Below are positions 1 through 12,200 of a stretch of 64,000 nucleotides of DNA, in pieces. Below the pieces are notes generated by a model. The model did not search any database. It was not told the DNA's origin and saw nothing but the letters and a program-made list of their open reading frames with translations. Numbering within the stretch: position 1 is the stretch's first letter; each line of letters begins with the position of its first letter. Made by a program: the position numbers and the translations under genes. The stretch is from Cyclina sinensis (taxonomy: Eukaryota; Mollusca; Bivalvia; Venerida; Veneridae). Location: NCBI GenBank assembly GCA_012932295.1, contig JAAONU010000016.1:35123241-35187240 (forward strand). Direction: 5' to 3'.

Positions 1-697
1 CTTCAGCATGGAATACTACACTATCAACATGTCCGTCGGTAACATTTATTTTCCTAAGGTCTGCATATACATGTAGGTACGTGTTCCCCGTTTCGAGAGG
101 TCAAACTTTGTACGAAATATTGATAGTAGGGTCATATATATTACAATAACATACTAGTTTCACTTATGCTATTTTGTTTTTGATGCGCGATGTTTTCTTT
201 GAAATCATGTATTTTCACACGTAAATGAATGCGTAACTGGAATCTTTGTCAGTCGCATACCGAGTTGCTTGCAACAAAATAAACTATTATATTGAAATTT
301 CTTTGACGTTTAGTTTCAACATATTTTGTTTAAAAGATTTTTTTACAAAAGTGTAAGTTTGCATCCATTTCAAACCAAACAAGGAAAAAGGGTTAGGTCA
401 TTTTGATATTTTAGCGCGTCAAAAAAATACTGACCTAATTACCTCCCTTAGAACTGATGTATTTTGGCTAATGGGAAAAGGTCGTAAAAATTAAACGACA
501 AAAAGTTTATGGCAATTTTTTTTGGTATCATAAAGATAAGCTATAAATAAATTAACAAATTTGTGTAAGCATTTCCCGTAGAAAGTGTTTGATCAGATAA
601 AGAAGGAAGTAAAATGTACACCAAAACTGTAAAATTCACCATACATTGTTTTTATTTTCATATCTGTCCTGTAAACATCATTTTGGTCCGTGTTAAT
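1..697. other. AT-rich 3' flank of the BTB gene
   Basis: I see no coding potential here beyond short chance frames. Read on the minus strand, an AATAAA hexamer lies at 651-656, about 42 nt past the stop codon of the BTB gene, so its transcript probably ends in this segment. Confidence 0.4.
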
Positions 698-2235
698 TTA
701 TTTCTTCCATATCTTGCTCCCCCTAGTATCTGTCGATTGGTTGGTCTCTGTCCGCAGACGACGTTCCCGTGCCAGTGCTAAATTCACTCTATCAAGCTTT
801 TTTTCGAGCACTTGCCGTTTCACGTGTTCGGATAACTCTTCCTTTTCCGAAACCATCTTACAACTGAAAGGGTTATCGTTCGCCACCAGTTCATCTATAC
901 ACATGCACTTGAGGTCTGTAAGTCCACTTTTATCGGCAAGAATAAGGTATCTGATTGTCTCGTCGGTTGGTACACTGCCACACCGACGACCTTTCCTCTT
1001 TTTGTAGAAGGACTCTGTTATAGTCCAAGCACACGACTTTTTCAGTCCAGCAATATCATATTCCTCCGCCAAGAAGATTAAATTCATGGCTTCTTCATCT
1101 AGACAAAAGAAAAATAAATCTTTCGGTATCTGTTTATCTTTTTGCAAGTTTATTTTTGCGATAATCTGTATAAAAGCCTGTACGAGAGAAAGGTCTTACT
1201 TTCTGGACTTCTTATTTTCGTAAGTTTTACAGTAGCTTACATGTCTAATATTTAATAAATAAGTTGAACCAAGCTAAAAAGTAGTTCTTTAAATAAGTAG
1301 TTAGCTAAAAATAGCACCACAACCTGATAATTCTTCTTTGGTTTATTCCTATAAACTAATTCTTACAAAGTAAGTCGAACAATTACCGGTGAGGTCTTTT
1401 GTGACTCGAGGATCGATAAAGGACATCAAATCACAGACGTCCTCAAACCTTTTCTCGGAAAGGTCAAGGTCCTTACTGGCTGCTGATTTCGTCTTCCCTT
1501 TACCCGGTGAATCGTCACCTAGAAGCTTCATAAACACTGGAGACGAATATGAGAGTAGGCAGCGATTAGAGTAAAGCTGTTTGTCACCAACCTGCAACAC
1601 AGAATGAATGGTATGAGATAAATGTAACACGGAGTAAATGACATGAGAGTTATCAGCTGCTTGTCTATAACCTGACAGAAAGTAAATAAAGCAGTTCACA
1701 AAGATGTTTGTCGCTAACTGGTAACACGGAGTAATTAACGGAGTTATTTCTAAAGTATGTCTGCTTATCTTAACCCTATTTCACGTAATAATAAAGGGAG
1801 ATAAATGAAAATTTCAAATGGCCAGGCGTCACTAACTTGCAATTCAAAGTTTATAATGTCAATAATATGTAGAGTACAGTCGTTTGTCGTCAATCTGTAA
1901 CAAGGAAAACAAATGTTTGGAAAATAACTTAATTGATAAGTACGCTATCATAAGAGTAGAGCTGATTGTATTCAACCTGTAACACGGAGTAAATTAGCCT
2001 CAGAAGTAATTGAGAGAACTGAGAAAATACAGTTTTTTTATCTCGTCTTATAACCGTAACACGGAGTAAAATACTAAAGGTTTGAAATATCGACAGTAGA
2101 AAGTTGTTTCTAGCCAACCTGTTATAAGGAGGACAAAAGAATACTAAACTAATGTAAAGAAGGAATTTCTGTTGACATTTAGCAAAAAATCAGAGCAAGC
2201 CACTTTGACAGTTGCAAATGCACGTGAATTTTAAA

Positions 2236-2278
<43 letters not shown>

Positions 2279-4532
2279 CAAGAACACATGATTGTACTGT
2301 GAATGTAAAATCAAGTACATGAACTTTTCCTTTTCATTCGTTGAAATATTCCTTTTTAAAAGCAATATCTGATTTTCAAGTTCAATTTCTATAAAACTTT
2401 GGATCATCTATAACATTAGCAAAAAATTCTGAAAAGAAATATTTGACTCAATACTGGTATACAACTTTTATGTTCTCTAATAAATCGTGTATTCGTTAGC
2501 CTTTTATTCAGATAGAATGCTAATCTTCCTGATATGAAAACGAAATTAAACCTTGAATATAACCTTCAATACACTGAGAAATAGTTTTGAGACTTCGTTT
2601 TTTTTTTCTCCGTATCGTAAATGTTTTGAATAACTAGTCGTAAAAATTATCTATCTCTACGTCTTAACCTTATTACAATCCAGTGAAAATATTTATTATA
2701 AATATTTTGTATTTTTGGGAGAGGACACTCATAAGCTTTATAGCTTTCTGCCCAATCCCAAAATGTATTTTGTAAATATTGTTCACATGTTAAATGTTAT
2801 GTTGAATAAATATGTTTAAACCAAATATTTTGTAATTAGTATTTAGAAACCTGATCAAATCCTTTATATTCGGAATTTATCAAAATTGCCTAGGTGACGT
2901 CGATTTTTGTTTACGTACTTTAGTAACGCACTATTTGATCAACTTCCGGTCTCATTTAAAGAAAAGAAAAATATATAAACAACGTGTCTGTCAAACCATC
3001 TCTGTTTTTCTAAAGTGATCGCCGAAATTGTTGAAATACCAAAACAATGTTACAGAAAAAACTTGCCAATTAAAGTCCATAAAATTAAGAAATGAAAGAA
3101 AGAATATGAAAGAAGATCGACATACAATAAAAGTTTGCAATTTTTCGGAAAGCGTGAGTTACGTACAACAACTGAACAACACAGTTCACGTCAAATTTTG
3201 CCGACTAAAATTCTATGATTTGGGACTTTACAATAAGCACGAAAAAGAACAAGTAGTGTCTCTGAAATGATGTGATTTCTGTACCTTACACCCCACCTGA
3301 ACCCCTTGCCCCTGCCCCTACTCCCTCACCCTAATCCTTTAATATCTAAACGCTCTGGTACAGACGATGAATAAACCGAAACTGACAGAACGGTCAAGGC
3401 AGACTCGTGTACTAGTTGACCTTCTCGTGGTCAGTTTCGTTTTTCTCGTGCCATTGTGTATCTATTTTTTATTCACTCTTTAAACTTAGAGGAGAGGATG
3501 GTGAAACATGATAAATGTCAGGTGAATGTGCCAACTTTGTACCTAACAGCAGGTCTAATACAGAAAAAAAGATAGAGCAGATTAGATTCACTAATGAAAT
3601 ATAACGAGTCTTAAATGGCTGGCATTGTTTATAGGCCCTTTACATGCCATGTTACATTAAATTTGATAGATTTATTGAAGATCAACATGACACTGGAACG
3701 CACTATTTTAAATGCTTAACAGAAACTATTCATACACAACTTGACTGTACACGTGCATAAAACATCATAAATTTGAAAATTGTAAATTATAATCATTCAA
3801 CAAGCCCGAGAGGTCTCCAGAGCGAAGTATGCTCAACCAAATAATGAAAGGGTCAATTCATTTGACATTAATGTTTAAAATGGAAACTGTTCATTACATA
3901 ACTTGATCAAAACGTACACTTGTTTGGGATATTAAAAGCATAAATTATTGAATTGCTATTCCTAAAATCCATCGAACCCACCAAATTGATTCATGAATTC
4001 TCTTAAAATGGAAATAAGACTGTTAATCGCTGATTATACGGATGTTGGGTCAAAATGATTCAGTATAATACTCATAACATAGATGCCATTGGGCTTATCA
4101 GCATCGTACTTATGTAGAAACAAAATGTTATACAGTGTTTAATCTTAATGGTTTAATATTCCATTCTGTGCAACAGAAAAAACCCTTAAGGCAACGTTCC
4201 TTCTGAATAGTCAAACAGTTATTCTGTAAATTAAAAAAAAATGAGTGGAAATATTTTACCCTTCAAATAATTTGTCGGGTACATCTTTACAAGATACATA
4301 AGTGTATATGAATCGAGTAAGACACACTGGCTAAAAGGTTATGTCTAAATAATACAAATCAGCATACCTTGATTGTAACATCAGAGAATTCATCTTGTTG
4401 GAAGAACGGCAAGGTCCTGTCTGGGCTCGGGGCGCGTTTCGGCTTTCCCCTTGGTTTGCGTTTGGGTTCCGCACCCCGGAGAGACGACATCTCACTCTGT
4501 CTTCGTGGTGAGGTCGGAGGTGACGACGCCAT
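698..4532 (-). CDS. BTB/POZ domain protein with basic N-terminus
   Basis: Three coding exons join with clean GT/AG borders and matching phases: 4368-4532, 1387-1591, 698-1098 (771 nt, 256 aa). The N-terminal 45 residues are rich in Ser, Pro, Lys and Arg and look nuclear-localising or disordered. The BTB fold starts at about residue 46; exon 1 ends DEFSDVTIK and exon 2 opens VGDKQLYSNRCLL, the usual BTB A1/B1 strand and helix pattern. Exon 2 continues to the FEDVCDLMSFIDPRV segment, and exon 3 supplies EEAMNLIFLAEEYDI, the last BTB helices. A short BACK-like helical part and a charged coiled-coil-like end (RQVLEKKLDRVNLALARER) follow. BTB proteins usually dimerise and often act as CUL3 ubiquitin-ligase adaptors; no Kelch, MATH or zinc-finger partner domain is present, so the target is unknown. 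The ATG at 4532 lies just inside an acceptor at 4541-4542, implying an upstream noncoding exon. Confidence 0.82.
1590..2130 (-). repeat. Degenerate tandem copies of the BTB exon 2 acceptor border
   Basis: Starting at the real acceptor (exon 2 begins at 1591), the intron carries about six diverged copies of the segment covering the end of the intron and the first 25-30 bases of exon 2. Recognisable copies centre near 1665, 1710, 1885, 1975 and 2115, sharing the plus-strand core AACCTGTAACACGGAGTAAA with exon-like sequence on its left. One conceptual minus-strand translation reads SVLQVEYNQLYS beside the real SVLQVGDKQLYS. Spacing is irregular, so this is an old, decayed duplication series and not a clean satellite. 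Confidence 0.65.
2237..2277. repeat. (ATT)n microsatellite
   Basis: An uninterrupted run of about 13 ATT trinucleotides lies inside intron 1 of the BTB gene. Confidence 0.9.
2690..2815 (+). mobile_element. Possible 3' tail of a non-LTR retrotransposon
   Basis: A GGGAGAGGAC...CCCAATCCC segment is followed by a TATTTTGT stretch and a TTGAATAAATATG end. This resembles the conserved hairpin-plus-short-tail 3' end of CR1/L2-like LINEs in marine invertebrates. No coding part remains upstream, so it would be a 5'-truncated insertion. The identification rests on pattern memory only. Confidence 0.3.
2816..4367. other. Rest of BTB intron 1
   Basis: The stretch holds only AT-rich noncoding sequence. 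An 80-codon plus-strand frame at 3028-3270 has no recognisable domain, no signal peptide and no splice context. I see nothing else to annotate. Confidence 0.4.
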
Positions 4533-4835
4533 TAAGGACCCTGTGATATAAAAGTGATTAATTGATGGTTAATACATTTTCTACTAAATTCTTTTAAATA
4601 ATGAAAAAACAGTACGCGCTGTATTCCTCCTATGTTTATGATAAACTGATTTCGTTTTTTTTTTAAAATGGTAAAACAATTCAGACAAATAAATTGGTAG
4701 CCATTCTGTATTTTGTATCCTATTCATTTACTCAACAAAACCTTCCATTACTTGTAGTTTTAATGAAAAGTACAAAGATAAGAAAAATGATTTATTTTCT
4801 AATTGTTCAAAAGTTTGTTTGAAGTCAATACTTAC

Positions 4836-4990
4836 GTATCCGAAGAGTTGTTTAGAAAAAATATATCTCCACTGGTACTCAAATCATTTACAAAGATACT
4901 TTCAAAAAATAATAACGCGGATCAATTTAAATCAATAATATCTCACACTAGTGAATCTGAGTGACAGTGGTTGCTAGGTCTATTTTATTC
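4836..4990 (-). other. Possible noncoding first exon of the BTB gene
   Basis: On the minus strand a strong donor (GATAC followed by GTAAGT) ends at 4836, upstream of the acceptor in front of the start-codon exon at 4540. This pair would make a 5' untranslated exon. The upper limit is arbitrary because no promoter element is obvious. Confidence 0.22.
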
Positions 4991-7470
4991 TAATGTTTAT
5001 AAAATCCATGTTTACTTTCAATTCACTCTCGAATGCAAGTAAATATAATCTCTTTCACTGATTTTCTATTTCAAGTGCCTTCTTCAGTTTATGAGTTTAT
5101 AACGGGTGGGTGATGTCTAATGCAATTTATTTCACTTCCATTGAACGGCTGTTAAGTTATGCAGTTAGATGTATCAGTTATCAGTTAGATGTATGGTCCG
5201 TATCTTTTTAATACCATCGACATGCTTTTATGGTCTTTTTTTTAAATTATGAATAATCATTCATACGGTGTATTCATAAACGAAAGGACGAAAAAAATGA
5301 CATTTGAACTTTTGATAAAATTTATAGACTCTACATTAATTTTATCTAAAAATAATATCATAAGAAATCGTGTAAATAAGGGTGTATGTCGGAGTTGAAG
5401 CATCTTAAGGGTTATCTTGTAAGAAATAAAAACTTCAGACAATCAAGCTCAAGTGCAGTTACAGTTGTCTAAATTGTATAACAAGAACGTCACAACACTA
5501 GCCGGCCGTATAACTCATACACCCCCACCCCTCACTTCCCCCCGCCAAAACTCTCCCAACTGCAGAATTTGACCTTGACCTCAACATTTGGCGCGCGTAA
5601 AGGTCAGAGCCGTAGATGTCTGTTTATTATTTGAACTTTTGATTTGTAGAAAACGTGCTTTCATTGACAACGTCGGAGAATTTTCAATAATTGCTCTGTC
5701 AAACAAAAGTTCCTAGCGACTGAACAAAGACAGGTCTGTGTATAATATCATATCAATTTTATTAATATTTACTTTACATAGTGCTGTCTCCGTCAATAGT
5801 TTTAGATTCGTTTGCCTTTTTAAAACATACGTCTATTATTTGTATGTTTGTTTACAGCAAACCTATTTGAATGATATTTTGATTAGCATTTTTATGGAAA
5901 AATGAATTTCGAGTAGGGCGTTTTATGCAATTACATTTCTATTTGTCGAGAAACAAAATTATGACTAAACCATATTCTAGTGGTGTCCAACTATTTAAAA
6001 TGCAGCAATAATTTTTAGATAACCTTGAGAGCAGACACTGTCTTGCATAAAACGAAAATAAAACAAAATAATTTATTCAAGACACTTAGGGAACATATAC
6101 AATAATAAAAAAAAGCTAAGTTTAAATCAGTTTTTCTTTGAAGTGATATATATATATATATATATTTTAGATTAAACTATATATATGCTGCAAATTATTT
6201 ATGTGATATAATTGTTCTCTCTGTGTGTACCACATCTGCCTAATTGTCTGGTTTAAATATTTACCCAGTGCACCCCTGATTGGGTTAGATCCGGGCAACT
6301 GGTAATTTGTCTTTGCATATTACATCTACTTGCCTTAAACATATTTGCGAAAATGTTTAGAAGCAGTAATTATAATCCTACAGACTAACTGAAGAGACCG
6401 TTACAAGAATGCAAATAAATGTATGTAGTATTAATTCATATAGAATTTGTATTTAAAATGAACCTTGGTATGTTACCCAAGAATTCATTATTTTTTATTT
6501 ATTTGTTTTTTTTTATAAAGAGTTCATAAAATATGTCACTTAAAGTAAATGCATTTCAATACCGTGTACATCGGCTCGATATTACACAATCATGTGAAAA
6601 CCGGGTGGATTTGTTTCGTCACCCTCTGGCGGTTATCTGATATGTATGACTCTATCACTAGAATTTTGACTGCCTCCCTGTTTTTGGATATGTGACAGTC
6701 TGCCATTAACTGACTGTAAAGGATCTTTTTAGGGACAGAAAGTTTTAAGTGCAGCTATTCCATGCTTCTAATGTAAAACTCTTATAATCAACAAACAAGA
6801 ACCAAGAGAGAATCAGTAACTTTAAATCCGTAAAGCTTCCATTTAAAGCCTACTGGAAATATTTAGAGTCGATCATGATTTTACTGACACCCAAGAGCCA
6901 GATCATAAGAAAACGTTTTACTCTTTCGTACAGCAAAGCAAAACAGTAAATAGTAGAACTTCACCCCTAAGTAGTAATGGCCAAACAATTTCAAACTCCA
7001 AACGCAAGCACACAGAACAGACAATTTGAATCACTTTTCATAAGGCAGGCTTCTCCAGTCAACCTCACACACTTGGCTAAATACTCACCAACAACTTATT
7101 TCATCAACAAAATTTAATGGCTGCAAGCCACATAACTGCAGAAGATGAAGATTGACTTCTCTCAGGTTTGAGCACTCTAAAGAATCTGGCTGTGATGAAT
7201 GTCACCAAGAATGCTCAAGAACTACTCATGGAAATTACTCTCAAACTACTAATTATTATCAAAGGTCACTATATACACGCATTTTTCCTTTTGACTGATG
7301 ACTGGCAACATGTGGTTATTGCTACTGTATTTAAGATAAGACAAAAGTGGAAGTCTAGTTATTTAGGGCCTATATCCTTTCTTGCAATACTACTGAACTT
7401 TTGGAACACATCATAGTATCTTATACTATGTCATAGTTTGACAGTTTTAAAACACTTTTTCAAAAAAAAA
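4991..7470. other. Intergenic DNA, no gene seen
   Basis: This AT-rich stretch upstream of the BTB gene holds an (AT)n run at about 6145-6166 and a short GC-richer patch at 5500-5620 that might belong to the BTB promoter. An 82-codon frame at 7168-7416 has no recognisable content. Confidence 0.4.
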
Positions 7471-7471
7471 A

Positions 7472-7559
7472 CATCGTCGGATACCCACGCCTACCCAATA
7501 CGTTACTCTCCATACAATGTAGTGATAACGGAATCAGGTACCGTGGGCATCCGACGATG
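7472..7559. repeat. Inverted repeat, 18-bp arms
   Basis: The left arm 7472-7489 (CATCGTCGGATACCCACG) pairs with 7542-7559 with one mismatch across a 52-nt spacer. It lies just before the LINE remnant. It could be the hairpin of a small foldback element or of a structured RNA. Confidence 0.7.
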
Positions 7560-7599
7560 CCTAAAACAGTAAAGATGGATATCAAAACACAGCAGTGAT

Positions 7600-8850
7600 A
7601 CCAAGCTAAACTGAGAATTGTTTACAACCTAGAATATGGCCAAAAAACTGGTATTATTGTTAATGATCTATGTAAAGATTTCGATTAAGTGGACCACCAC
7701 AAGCTGGTACGCAATCGAAGCAACTAGGATTTAACAGCAAGGCCACAACTTGAATTCAAAATGTACAAGAAAAAGATCTTGACAGATCCTGCTGTAACAA
7801 GAAATCTGACAAACTTCCTATTCCTTCTGGTGTCCTTCAATGTTCAGTTCTTGGTCTCTGTTTGTTTCTGGCATAAATAAATGTCTAAAGTCTTGTCCGT
7901 CGGCACTATAGTACACTTGACTGTTACGTCATAATCCTGCGTAAAGCTCCCGAATATCGGGAGGAGCCGTGGTCGAGAAGTTAGAGCGCTAGACTTTTGA
8001 TCCGGGGTCTCTAGTTCGAATTTCACCTGGCGTAAGAGTCTCGCGTGACCTTCGCATTCCACACTTTAGGTGCAGATACGAAGCAGTCATCGAGCGGGTG
8101 AATATAGGTTAAAAACCTTACCTCCCTATTGATAAGAAATAGATATTTTTAAACAAAGTTATTAGAAAAACGATAAGCTATGGAATTTAACACTGAAAAG
8201 TATGATATTCTGAGGATATCATCTACCCTTATACACTACCTAAGACACAGGTTAGGTCAACTGATATTTCTAAAAACCTAGGAGTCATATTTAGCAATAC
8301 GTGAACCGGTTAGAACAAACAAACAACATTACTAAGAAGGGAAACAAAACAATTCATGACAAGAAATATCAAGTCCAAGAATGAGAAGCTTAAAGAATCA
8401 GCCTACAAAACTTATATGGAAACCTTAGTATAAGTATCCCATAATTAGATTTGAGATGGTATACAGTTCCGCGACAAGGTTATGTATGCATTTTCTATCC
8501 TTACTCCAGCACGGAAAAATTAAACCAAAAACATGTGAGAAGAAATCGGACATCCCTGACTATACAAGACAAGGAATAGTCTGGCCTTGGTGGATCACAA
8601 CCATGATCATAGCAGAAATTAAAACTACCTATTCCCTTATTCAAGAACCCAGCATCATATGAACTCCTTTCTCGTGGCTTTTCTGCTAAGGATGTCTTCC
8701 AAGCCCCCTTACCCCTTCCTAAGATTTGCAGTCTAGTGCACATTTACAGCTTTACAAATAAATACTCATACCACTCACAAATGAACTGTTTAAGTCAAAT
8801 CAACCACATGTTGTTCCTGACATGTACCTGCCAGTTATAATTGTTATAGA
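7600..8850 (+). mobile_element. Decayed CR1/Jockey-like LINE reverse-transcriptase remnant
   Basis: Frames interrupted by stops and shifts still show reverse-transcriptase landmarks in the right order. There is a DLCKDFD-x-VDHHKL block near 7660-7710, matching the usual D-x-KAFD-x-VDH motif. IPSGVLQCSVLG near 7825-7855 matches the S-GVPQGSVLG motif. MEFNTEKYDILRIS lies near 8180-8220, KNLGVIFSNT near 8275-8300 and RNIKSKNEKLKESAYKT near 8360-8412, typical of the thumb and C-terminal part. No intact frame remains, so the copy is dead. A SINE splits it between the catalytic palm and the thumb. Confidence 0.6.
7940..8130 (+). mobile_element. tRNA-derived SINE inside the LINE remnant
   Basis: A GAGCCGTGGTCGAGAAGTTA box A-like stretch near 7964-7983 and an AGTTCGAATTTC box B near 8012-8023 are spaced as in a tRNA gene. 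They are followed by an unrelated body ending near a run of A/T. The acceptor stem does not pair, so it is a SINE head and not a working tRNA. Confidence 0.5.
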
Positions 8851-9272
8851 TTGCTTAGTAGTATCGATATTGAAGCTGAAACGTGATACAGGTAGTCTGA
8901 TTTTCTTATTGTTCTGTAAGTGATCAATATTATGCTGTGATGATGTGTACCTTCTGTTTTGTTATATTTTCAGAGTCTGGTCTTCTTTTTATAGAATATT
9001 GTATGTTGTCGCCTCTCTTCATCTGTCTTATGTATTCAAATGCTGGAATTCATGTGACATGTTATATATATATATTAAAGTAAAATTATTTATTTCCAGT
9101 GATGGCCGCAAGTTCAGTTTCTTACAAAAAGGAAACTCGTTGCTTAGATGGAATATTGTTTTCAGGTAAAGTTCTGTTAACATGACATTTTAACATCAAT
9201 GCCATTTCATTTTTAATTTCATCACAGTCAACTGTTTTTCTTGAAGACGACGGATCTATCACTGACAGCCGT

Positions 9273-12200
9273 TCATTTTTTTCTGATCATTATTTTTGTT
9301 TTACTCAGAGGGTTCCAGCCATCAAATGTCTCCCATGCAGTCGCTCCATTGAAGTCTGCCGTGTAACATTTTGTCATTTTATACCACCAACCACCCTGTT
9401 TAGATAAAATAAGACAAAGCATGCTAAGTGTAATTAAAACCACCTTTTCTATTTAAAAAAAGCAAGTAAACCAACGACTAAAATACCACAGAGGATTACT
9501 GTATCCTACCAATTAGCAATTTCAAAATTTATAAGAATAAATGATTATATGGTTCTAAACGAAGTACTTGTCCATATTCTTGCTGTTGTCTTTAGTGGTG
9601 GTTATATTGGGGAAGAATGCTTACAGGAGAGTGAAAGTCATGATTACATACTATCTGCACAAGCTGGTATGATTACAGAAACTGTGTAAGATAATATGCA
9701 CATAAAGACATTTACTGGCAAAAAGAACAAACAAGACATCGACAAAGTTTCAAAACCAAATTATTGCGCGATCGTGACTAATGACAAACATTCTTAACAG
9801 GACAGGCAGAGACAGGTTTCCTTACTTTTTATGATGACTATCCCCGTCATTTCTGCTGAAAAGTCGAATAATTTCGAGTACTTGTCATCACCAAGTTTGT
9901 GGTGAATACTTAACAGAAAAGGGAAAGTTTTTAGTTACTAAGAAGTTAACAAAACTATTAAGACAGACAGGTAATTAAGTTATCTAAAATACAGAACTAC
10001 ATGTAGTTTTCGACAACCTTTGACGGTTGTCAACTGCCTGACATTTTAAAACTAAGTCAGTAAAAATCAAAATAAAATTCATACATACTTGAGCATATGT
10101 ACCACAGCCAATGTAAGTTACACCGGCATTAAAACCAGCACTAGGATTGTCGATGGTCGTAAACATGCCGCCATTGTGATATGTAAAGGAATCACCAGGA
10201 TTAACAAAACCCGGCGCATTGTCGTAGCTGTAGGCTCCAATCTTCAGTTTGTATCCGGTCATTCTGTCGTCTAATGCAAAATCCTGTAAACATATCATTA
10301 TTGGAATACAAATATCTGAATCTGACCATGAAAACTGCTAAAATGAAAACACTGAAGGACAGAAGACAGTGGGGTTCGTCAAGAAGTACATAGAGCATTT
10401 ACTCGGATTTTTTTTAGTAATTATCAGTTCATGCTATATATAAATATTTATGTTTATTTCAGAATACTTTTCAATGAATTGAAAATTATCACTTGAAAAA
10501 TACAGATTTAGTCTTCATCGTAAAATTTGTATAATTAATCAGCATATAAAAACATAATTCAAGTCTGTTATTTTTTAAAACATGCCAAAACTTGCAAACG
10601 TATTGGACATTCGGTTTCGTGGACACTTTACTCAAATTTTGAGATTACCTGATAAATTGCAGCAGCTTTTACGCCGTCTCTCTTTTCCATTTCCATTCTT
10701 ATTTCATATATGCCTGTAAAAGGTATTTAAAATATATTTGCTATCCTAAAATATAAATATTCAAATATGTATGACCTAGTTTTTAGATACTTTTTCAACA
10801 TTAAACCTAGTTATAAACAGAACCGTACATGAAAGTAAATGGAAACCATTAGTGTCGTTTCTGAGCAAAAAGTGTATTAAAGTTACCAAGCTTCACTTAA
10901 TTGCATCCACTTCCCTTATATCCTTACTTTTTTCATCAAGGAACTTATGACTTGTAATGATATTTCAAAGAAAAAAAGCTGTATTTATTATATTATAAAG
11001 CTAGATGGCAAAATTTTCTAAGGTTGCTAGTTTAGGTAATATAAATTTGATAAAGATGATTTTCCTTGACAAATTTTAGTTGAAACTTCTTCATACAAAA
11101 ACAATTAACTGTTCATAAAATTAGTACCTTGTTTTGTGAGTTTGTAAATCTTTTCCAGTCCTAGCCAAAAACTTTGAGCCTGGTCCATAGTGCCAAATCC
11201 TTGTTCATAGTCTGTCCAAAGTTTTTTGAAGTCCGTGGTCTTCACATCCATTCTGGATTGTATAACAGTCCAGCCTCCCCCATCTGTCTCCATATCACAT
11301 AGTACTTTAAACTTCTCAGAACCTTTAATGAGAAAAACAAAAGAATTGATACTACGCTGAAACATAAAATAATTATTTGGAACGAATTTCTTATTCATTA
11401 AAACTGGATTATGAGGAATTGATTTGTTGAAAGAAACTGTATTCTTGAAAAAAAATAATTATATCCTTAATTTCTTGGCAATTTTTGCATCCCTAGCCCA
11501 ATTCAAAACCATAATGATTTTGTGGGGTTTTTTTAAAAGAGAAAAGATGTAAATGTTTGAAGACAGCTGTCATGCAGATCACCAACAGAAAAGGAAACTG
11601 TTACATATGCAAAAAAGTATGAAATACAAGTGAGAAATTCTAACTCTATCTGCTTCTATATAAGTGAAGCACTCGTGAATGCGCACGAACTTTAGTAACG
11701 CCCTGTATAAAATAACTCTTAGACAATTTTGCTTGAAGATGGAAATTAAACTATCACAAAGAGGTCTGAAATATAAGAACAGATCATAAAGCAGAACATG
11801 AATGTGTCTTGTTGGAAGACAGAGAGGCTGTACCCACCACTAGGTTGTATAGTGTATACTCCAGTGACCTTTCCAGTCCCGCTTGAAAGAATCTCCTTAC
11901 AATCAGTCTTCAGACCTGATGTGTAATGTAAACAAAAAAACAAAGGTTGTTAACACAAACAATGCAATAATGACATTAAAATAATAAATAAAAGAAAATG
12001 GAATCTTAACTACGCTTAATCAAAATAATATATTTGAATTTAATACCTCAATACCTAACTGAAAGAAATCATATGAATCATTCATCTTCATTCAGTGGCA
12101 CTAGATACCTAAATGATCCATGCAAATATAATGCCACCTAATATTTGACTTATACCTTTACATGTTCTGCCAATAAATACTTTGATAATACATTCACATA

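Noticed and set aside
3028..3270. 80-codon plus-strand frame in BTB intron 1
   Set aside because: Lysine and asparagine rich as expected from AT-rich DNA; no homology recognised.
7940..8130. Functional tRNA gene
   Set aside because: Box A and B are present but acceptor and anticodon stems do not pair, and unrelated SINE body follows.
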